This document shows, piece after piece, positions 57,308-64,000 of a stretch of 64,000 nucleotides of DNA. How positions within the stretch are numbered: position 1 is the stretch's first letter; each line of letters begins with the position of its first letter. The notes beneath the pieces were generated by a model. That model had not been told where the DNA came from. It ran no database searches and saw only the letters and a program-made list of their open reading frames with translations. Source of the stretch: Arabidopsis thaliana (lineage: Eukaryota; Streptophyta; Magnoliopsida; Brassicales; Brassicaceae). The position numbers and the translations under genes were made by a program. The DNA lies in assembly GCF_000001735.4 (NCBI RefSeq), contig NC_003076.8, positions 6,386,001 to 6,450,000 of the forward strand, read 5' to 3'.

Positions 57308-59024
57308 AAAAAAGATATATTAATACATACCTACATATCTGCATGCATTTACGCGGAAATATTTTTTTTTTGTCAAGTAACTTTACGTGGAAGTTACGTA
57401 TAAATGTAAGAAAAATGTTTTTTCAGTAAAAGGCTAGCTTAGTAATATAAATCACATGCCTCAAATACACTGATAATTAACAAATGAGTGGTGCATGGTA
57501 CAGTAACGAACGAACTATGAAGGGTTCATAGTTACTTTTTTTAGTCTATGATATAGGGTTCAAGTTGATCGTTATATCTAGCTATTCATTATTATAGCTC
57601 TTCATTGGCCCCTACAAACACATTATTTTAGCAAAAAGAAAAAAAACAAAACATGCAAATTTATAAATACTTAGTTTAAATTATTGTTTTTCTCCTGGAT
57701 AATTGATGTATTAGTTTAATCAAGTATAGGTGAAAATAGTTGTAAGAAAATATATCATTGTTTTTCTTACCTCTACCAAATGAATTTTTACCATTTTGGA
57801 GGTTATTAATCAGCAAATCATATATTAAAAAATGACGAGAATACAATATCGTAATATTGCGGTAAAATATAATGGACCATAAACGTGAATCGAAATCTAT
57901 ATTTTTGGAAATCAAGTAACCCATCGCCATCGTAACCACTGTCTTAATTAAGGAAGAGTTCAGTGTCGAACATGCGGTACACTTACGTCCGTCAATTTAA
58001 ATTTTTAAAGGTGTTTAAAATGTTAGCAACCAAAGTTAGAAACTTTGTTTGGTCACTCTTTATCTCCGTAGATTTTTGTTTTATTTTTCCATTTCTTAAT
58101 ATCAATAATTATCGTTAAATTTTTTTTATGCTTAACTAAATCTTCTAAACTTAAAGTCAGAGAGATTTCCTTTCTGTCTACAATTGGTTTTTTTTTTTTT
58201 GATAAGAATGTGAATTTCATTAGAATGAAGTGTTGGGTTTTACAAAAGAAGAACCTAAAGCTTGTAGACTTTGCCAAAGAATGTAAAAAACAAAGATTAC
58301 AAAAGAGGAGTTGAGTGTCAATCAACCCATTAGCGGATCCAAAGAGCCATTAAATCCCGAAAACGTTTTCTGGACTTTCTTGCAGTAATGGTATTCCTCA
58401 CTTCCCTGTCAATGATTTTGAATATAGTTGCTGGTGGGATTGTGATGCCATTGTGAATCATGTTATTCCTCTGTCTCCAAATTTGATAGATAGCTGCTTG
58501 GGCAGCCACTTTCCGAAGCAGAGAAGGAGAAGCGTCTGCTTTTAGACCTGTCCAAGCAATAAGAGCAGTCCAAGTGTAGAAGATACACGGAGTTAGCCTC
58601 AGCCTAGCCTGGATGGAGTTCCAAATATGAATGCTAAAGGCGCATCGCAGGAGGAGATGATCCCTATTCTCGACGTAATCGTTACATATCTATTAATTCG
58701 AGCTATTAATTCCGACACGTCAATCGCTGAAGTTGTTTTTTTGGTGAGTGTCAATTGCTGAAGTTCTTGTTGTCGTTTCTGATATTGGCATTTGGATCAA
58801 ATCTTTTATCAACTTTTCATGTCGTTTTATCCTAAGGTCAGCAATTTTTTTGGCTGACTCCTTAGCTAAGCAAGTCTTATCGTTGTATGGGTCAAGTTTC
58901 TATTGAGTATATATATATTTGATGTTAAGAAAAAAAAGAAAAAAGTCAGAGAGAATTCACATATGGTTTTTTCGACGACTTGATCAGCATTTCTTTTAAA
59001 ACGTTAGCAACCGGAATTTAAACT
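57308..59024. repeat. Segmental duplication, copy B, interrupted by a LINE
   Basis: Homologous to copy A; see that entry for matched blocks. The alignment is split by a LINE fragment at 58188-58690, and it resumes around TTCGAGC. After 59024 the two copies diverge completely. Copy B lies directly upstream of the neprosin gene and so forms its distal promoter. Confidence 0.85.
58188..58690 (-). mobile_element. 5'-truncated LINE (L1-type) fragment
   Basis: On the minus strand there is an open frame of about 114 codons ending at TAA (58330-58332). It encodes the zf-RVT C-terminal region of plant L1 reverse-transcriptase polyproteins. Visible features are an NRDHLLLRCAFS motif, IWNSI, AIYQIWRQRNN and a basic KSRKRFRD near the end. 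A short 3' UTR and a poly(A) tail (T-run 58188-58200 on the plus strand) follow. The 5' portion is absent, as is typical of abortive reverse transcription. No clean target duplication is visible, though flanking AATT sequence may be a remnant. It is absent from copy A, so it inserted after the duplication or was lost from A. Confidence 0.9.
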
Positions 59025-59244
59025 TTTGTTGGGACTCTCTACTTCTAAAGACTTTTGTTTACTTATATGTTAAGCCTATTTCCACCATTTCGTATAATAT
59101 CAACTATTGTCGTCAATAATAGATAGCTTAGATCTTTAGAATTGATTAGTAATATAATATTTTTCCATTTTATTGGCCTGTCTATTATTTTTGTGTTATG
59201 ACAGTTTGATTAATTTTTTTTTGTGTGTATTAAATCATAGGAAA

Positions 59245-61305
59245 ATGGAGAGCTTGACGATGCTCCTTATCATGGGACACTTCATACAACTGGGAGTTTC
59301 AGTTATTCCAGTTTCTACCATTTATGTAAGTAATAATAAACTTTCGCTTTTATTTATTTTAATCTCTATTTTTTTTGTTACATAGACAAATGCGATTCTG
59401 AAAAATATAATTTAATTGTTTTAATTTGCTATTTGTCTGAAAAAGAGTCCTGACGGCGATTTGATTGATTGTATCTACCGGACGGATCAACGAGCCTTCG
59501 ACCACCCACTCTTACGAAACCATATTATTCAGGTTTTTATTAATTAAGATAAGTTTCTTTTATATGTATACTTTTGACAATATGTATATTTTTACAAACT
59601 TAATCATTTATTGTTTTAAACAATTTATGCAGGAATATCCTACCAACATGCCACAAATAGAAAAAAGCGTACAAGAAAATTGGCAAATTTGGCACGACAC
59701 CGGAGAAAAGTGTCCGGCAGAGACGATTCCTATGCGTCGGGAATTGAATCCAGTTTCTCACCAAAAGCAGCATGTACATGTTCCAAAAGAGTATGAGGTC
59801 GCCAACAGAGCAACTTCAGGGCACAAGGTAATTGAGGGTATATTATTATTTTTTGTGTTTTTATTTAGGCAATATTTTGAAAACCACATTAAAACTAACA
59901 TCACACATGCCTTTTTCCACTTCGACTACATAAATGTTATAAAAATTTATTTTTGAAATGTTAGAAAGTAGAGTTATTATAATAATTTCATAATACTGAC
60001 ATCATATGTTTGGTAAACAGTATGCAATTGCATACATGATTAACCGGACAAATGTGTACGGAACAAGGGCAACGTTTAATGTCTGGACACCAAAGGTAGA
60101 ATCGGCTTACGATTTTAGCCTCGCTCAGATTTGGCTGGCATCTGGGTCATACGAGACTGCGGATCTCAATACTGTTGAAGCCGGTTGGCAGGTATGATTT
60201 AGACATAAAAACTTTTGTATTATTTTTACTATTATTTTTCAATACATTTATATAATTAGTCTGCAAATATGATAAACCTACTTTAATTTTTGTAGGTTTC
60301 TCGGTCGAGGTATAATGACAGCCAGGCCAGATTGTTTACATATTGGACGGTAAATTCTCCACCCTATCCATTTGCTCTTTAGAAGTATTAATACGAAAAC
60401 TTATTATTATCATGAAATTACGAAGTTGATTAATCTTAGATTGATAGTATAACTTGGCCATATTAAATTGGTTCGGCCATAGCATATATTAAAAGGCCCA
60501 GCCCAGTATAAACCAGCATATTAAATTATAGTTTGGGCCATAGCCTATATTTTGCTTTCACTGTTACGGTAAAGGTTAAATCATAGTGAATATAATGTAG
60601 TTTAACAGACCTATTATTACATGTTTATTAGACTAAGTTATCCTTGCAGGCGGATGGATATAACAAGACCGGGTGTTATGGCCTCGACCTTCCTGGATTT
60701 GTGCAGACTAGCAGTACCATCGCCATCGGAGCTGCCATTGGTCGCACCTCGACATATGGAGGCACCCAGTTTGACATGACACTTCAGATCTGGAAGGTAT
60801 AAAACACTTATTTAATTTGTTCTTATTTTCCATATGTTTGCTAACAAATAACTAAAAATTGCAGGATCTGTTTTCAGGACATTGGTGGCTGGCTCTGGGC
60901 CCAAATTTAGTGCCCATTGGATACTGGCCGGCCGTAATTTTCACGACCTTATCCGATTATGCGACGGCAGTTGAATGGGGAGGCGAAGTATTATACCGAA
61001 ACCTGTCGAGCGTGAATACGGTGGCTCAAATGGGTTCAGGAGAATATGCCGACAAAGGCTATGGGAAAGCGGCATATTTCTGCAATCTGAAGGTGGCAGA
61101 GAACAACCACACCCTTCTCCCGGTTCAAGATTTCGGCGTTCAAGCCGATTATCCAGAATATTATACCGTTAAGAAGTCATCTAACCGGAACTGCGGAAAC
61201 CATTTTTATTTCGGCGGACCAGGACCTCAACGTTCAGAAGCAGTTCGGGGAACAACGGTTTTTGGTTTTTGCTTTTTATTTTATTTGAGTGTGTTTTGTT
61301 TTTAA
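59245..61305 (+). CDS. Neprosin-family secreted peptidase (DUF239/DUF4409)
   Basis: Seven phase-0 exons (59245-59325, 59446-59532, 59633-59827, 60021-60191, 60296-60349, 60650-60796, 60865-61305) encode 391 aa. A signal peptide (about residues 1-25) precedes the N-terminal activation domain with SPDGDLIDC and RAFDHPLL. The neprosin domain carries VEAGW (Glu174) and VEWGGE (Glu282/286), the likely glutamic catalytic pair by comparison with pitcher-plant neprosin. Family members are proline-cleaving glutamic endopeptidases or inactive relatives, secreted. Odd point: most members stop soon after a GGPG motif, but here about 25 more residues follow, ending in a very hydrophobic Phe/Leu/Cys tail. 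The start was chosen for its signal peptide and clean donor. Remembered as AT5G19170. Confidence 0.88.
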
Positions 61306-62181
61306 AGTTAAGAAACTCGTGAAAGAACGTAAACCTAATCTTTGTATTTATTATCTTTGAATCCAATTACAATAAATTAGAACCCTAAACACATAAATAT
61401 GAATTTTCAAAATTTTAATGGTATGTGTGAACTAAGAATTTGTGTTACCATGTTAAACTATTTAAATATTGATGTATTTTTTGTATATGTGTTTTGGGCT
61501 ATATTCAATTGGCTGCTTGTAAATCCATATTTTGCCAAAGTAATCTAAACAAAATAATGGCAAAGAGAAAACTCTAATATCACTAAACATATTATCTATA
61601 GTTGGCCAATGTAGAACTTGTAAATTGTTTTGTAAGTATGACTCGATTGCAAAGATGAAGTAAGTCCTGTTTTCTATCATTGTATGTTGAATTTTTTTAC
61701 TGTTAATTTGTTATTAAATTATATTGTTGTTTCGAAAAATATCTAATAAATTAGTACCAAAATAAATAAGTTTACATATAAACGATTTCGAATTAAATAG
61801 CATGATTTGTTATGGAAACTTTATTAAACAATTTATAAAAATATTGGGTAGTTTGTTTGTTTTTTAATTGTAGTATTTGTTAATTTACTAAATTACCCAT
61901 GCAAAAATTCATTTACTTAGTTTTAAACTACCCTCACAATGTTGTAGTTTACAAAATGTTTCCTAATTAATAGTATATATATATATATATATATATATAG
62001 ACAGAAAATGAGAAAAGATTCTCGTTTGAAATACTATGAGATATCCGTGATAGACTTTTAAGAAACTTGTTTTGTTTTGATTGATTCAATTTTCTTTTCT
62101 TTATAATCAAACTATTATTTAATTTTATTTTTATTTTTTGTTTGTGAACCTCATTAGCATTATAAGGACTAATAGCTGTTT
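61306..62181. other. Intergenic, AT-rich
   Basis: This contains the neprosin 3' flank and a TA microsatellite at 61972-61999. No gene was recognised. Confidence 0.5.
61972..61999. repeat. (TA)n microsatellite
   Basis: An uninterrupted TA dinucleotide run of about 28 bases. Confidence 0.9.
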
Positions 62182-62704
62182 TCAGTTATAACAACAACAA
62201 TGAATAGGATCTTTGGCAGTAGTTTTGTTTGCACAAACTCCATGCCAAAATCCCTTTTGAGTACAATCCACGAAACATTCACGAGATCCGTATTCGCCCT
62301 CCACACATAAATGGAAGCAATGATCATATGAGAATTTTGTAGTTTCCGCACCTACACAAACCCACAAAAAAAAAAATTCTATATTAACAAAAAAACTTGT
62401 ATATAACATATCTAAACAAAAGGTTTTGTTGAAAGCTTTTAATACATGTTTATGATATATACATGTACGTACGGCCGGTATACATGTTTAGTTATTTTAT
62501 TCAAAATTGATCAATACTAATAACAGGCCTGAAAAGTCCTGTTATCTATGCTTTATCTTGCTCGGCTCAAGGACAACCCGACTAATAGGCCTCTTATAAG
62601 CACACAATTTTAAATATACCTGAAGTTAAAATGATATTGTTGGACAACGAAACTGCTAATAGGACAATGTGAAAAAAAATCATCAAAGATTTTGTGATAC
62701 CCAT
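62182..62704 (-). CDS. Defensin-like secreted cysteine-rich peptide (DEFL), 84 aa
   Basis: Two exons (62704-62620 and 62351-62182) with a GT-AG intron of 268 bases give 84 aa. Exon 1 encodes the signal peptide. Exon 2 encodes a mature peptide with eight Cys, in the order C-x3-C-x9-C-x3-C-x9-C-x11-CCC. That one-exon-per-domain layout, and the intron just after the signal peptide, is typical of plant DEFL genes. Likely roles are antimicrobial defence or cell-cell signalling in reproduction. The triple-Cys end is less usual than the CxC of classical defensins. A TATATAA-type box lies about 75 bases upstream. It is a tandem paralogue of the gene at 63803. I recall defensin-like loci near AT5G19172-AT5G19175 but am not certain of the number. 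Confidence 0.9.
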
Positions 62705-62777
62705 GATGATAAAAAATTTGTATAAATTTAATTGAAAAAGATGATATAATTTTTCTGGATCTCTTAGAGAGACTCCA

Positions 62778-62788
62778 CTTATATAATT
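62778..62788 (-). promoter_or_regulatory. TATA box of the first defensin-like gene
   Basis: The complement reads AATTATATAAG, about 75 bases upstream of the ATG at 62704. Confidence 0.6.
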
Positions 62789-63802
62789 CTCTTAGTCTTG
62801 GGGAATCTCATATTACCCAATTTGTTTAATTTTCCTATAAAAAGTTCTTTTCCATTTATGCAAAAAATATTATTTTGGTAAAAATATTTATTGACATTTA
62901 TTTTCTATTTTGAAGATATCGTTTGACTTTATCTATAATGATTTGGTATGCAAATGAAAGTAAACTAGTAGTATTTAAAAAAGAAAGAAAGATATGACAC
63001 TTGTAAGTTTGGTCAAGAGTAATTTATTGCATATCTATTCTAAAGTAAATTTCTCAAGATTTGTTGAAATTTACATATTTAAGATTTTTGAGAGATTTGA
63101 GTAAGCTTTTAGAAGAGTTAGTTATTTGTTAGAGTTTTTATATTTAAAAACAAAATATGATTGGTGATTTGCGAAGATTTATAATAAAATTTAAGATTAA
63201 TAATCTTATGAAGTCCAAAAAAATTCTTTAAATCACATATTTTTGCAACTTACCATCTACGTCCAAAAAATGTAAAAATAAACTATTGCATATTATTTTG
63301 AACTTCATAAGATTATTGGTAAAGTTGCAAAAATATGTAACTTTAAAAGTTTTTTTTGCACAAACCCTTTTTCATAACTAAAAACGTATAAAACATCTCC
63401 TAGAAATTAGAATCAGTTTCATTAACTTTTTAAAATCAAAATTTGTGATATTTTGAATAACAAATAATTTGATATGAGTTTTAGAATTGTTAATATAGAT
63501 AAGTAAATATTTGAACTCTTTTACATAAATTTCAAGTTCAATAACATAGTAGGATTTGACGAGAGATTCAAAAATCATCCTTTGAATAACATGTAAATTT
63601 AGGAATAATCCAAAATCTTCTAAAAATACGATGAATACACACGTAATTTTGGTAAAGAGTAATTATTGCATCTCTATTCAAAAGTCAACTTTGCAAGATT
63701 TTTTAATGATATTCAGTAAGGTATAATATTTTGTTGATATTTAATAAGGAAACATTGATTCATTTCAGCTAATAGAGAAAACTTTTATATCTAAGTTTTA
63801 TT
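62789..63802. other. Spacer between the tandem defensin-like genes
   Basis: AT-rich. Similar TGGTCAAGAGTAATTTATTG and GGTAAAGAGTAATTATTGCA phrases at about 63011 and 63650 show that the flank was duplicated with the genes. A foldback lies at 63195-63350. No other gene was seen. Confidence 0.5.
63195..63350. repeat. Complex inverted repeat
   Basis: Segment X (AATAATCTTATGAAGT, about 63199) and segment Y (CATATTTTTGCAACTT, about 63236) recur inverted as ACTTCATAAGATTATT (about 63301) and AGTTGCAAAAATATG (about 63323). The order is X-Y then inverted X-Y, which is not a simple hairpin. It may come from a rearranged MITE. Confidence 0.6.
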
Positions 63803-63969
63803 TTAGTTATAACAACAACATCGAATAGGATCTTTTTCAGTTCGGTTTGCACAATCTCCATGCCAAAATCCCTTTTGAGCACAATCCACGAAACATTCAT
63901 TTGATCCGTATTCGCCAGCCACACATAAATGAAAGCAATGATCATATGAGAATTTTTTGATCTCTGCAC
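63803..63969 (-). CDS. Defensin-like secreted cysteine-rich peptide, exon 2 (gene cut by window edge)
   Basis: This exon follows a TGTAG acceptor and encodes 54 residues after the split codon, ending at a stop. It is a close paralogue of exon 2 of the gene at 62182-62704: it has the same eight Cys in C-x3-C-x9-C-x3-C-x9-C-x10-CCC order, with one residue fewer before the CCC. By analogy exon 1 with the signal peptide lies about 270 bases upstream on the minus strand, beyond base 64000. Differences cluster in the loops, while the FVDC and KGFWHG cores are kept. Confidence 0.88.
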
Positions 63970-64000
63970 CTACACAAACCCACAACAAAAAATTATAACA

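Noticed and set aside
1-64000. CRISPR array, phage or bacterial operon
   Set aside because: No regularly spaced repeats of that type, and introns, TATA boxes and plant transposons throughout.

Overview
The window is plant nuclear DNA: AT-rich intergenic sequence, small exons with GT-AG introns, a polymerase III tRNA gene, and Ty1/copia, TRIM, LINE, hAT and Helitron debris. The protein-coding genes, their order and their deduced lengths (587, 391, 405, 386, 699, 234, 363, 464 and 391 aa) match my memory of Arabidopsis thaliana chromosome 5, about AT5G19090 to AT5G19175. That match is from memory only; a close Arabidopsis relative is possible. I found no bacterial or phage content and no CRISPR array.

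Layout. 0-4 kb: HIPP33, a heavy-metal-associated isoprenylated protein with a spliced upstream ORF in its leader. 4-17 kb: a gene-poor stretch holding one intact TRIM element, one MITE-like element and a tRNA-Gly(GCC) gene. 17-22.2 kb: a copia element on the minus strand with an odd inverted LTR fragment at its right end. 22.2-29.8 kb: three related aspartyl-protease-like (TAXI/EDGP type) genes that have lost the usual catalytic motifs. 30-33 kb: the GPI transamidase subunit gene, with a shard of the third protease-like gene just upstream of its start. 33-37 kb: intergenic, with an hAT MITE and a Helitron-like terminus. 37-47 kb: AILP1, the NAD(P)HX dehydratase gene, a divergent micro-membrane-protein gene, TBL11 and a small His-rich membrane protein gene. 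47.6-52.8 kb: a very young copia insertion. 54.6-59 kb: a degraded segmental duplication with a 5'-truncated LINE in its second copy. 59-61.3 kb: a neprosin-family gene. 62-64 kb: two tandem defensin-like genes, the second cut by the window edge.

The genes do not form a pathway. They are a mix of housekeeping functions (GPI anchoring, NADHX repair, polysaccharide acetylation, tRNA) and lineage-specific secreted-protein families (protease-like, neprosin, defensin-like), and the duplications cluster around the latter. I see no convincing evidence for a new multi-gene system. The most unusual structures are the copia element bounded on both sides by U5 ends, the intron-split upstream ORF of HIPP33, the neprosin with an added hydrophobic tail and the duplicated block upstream of that gene.
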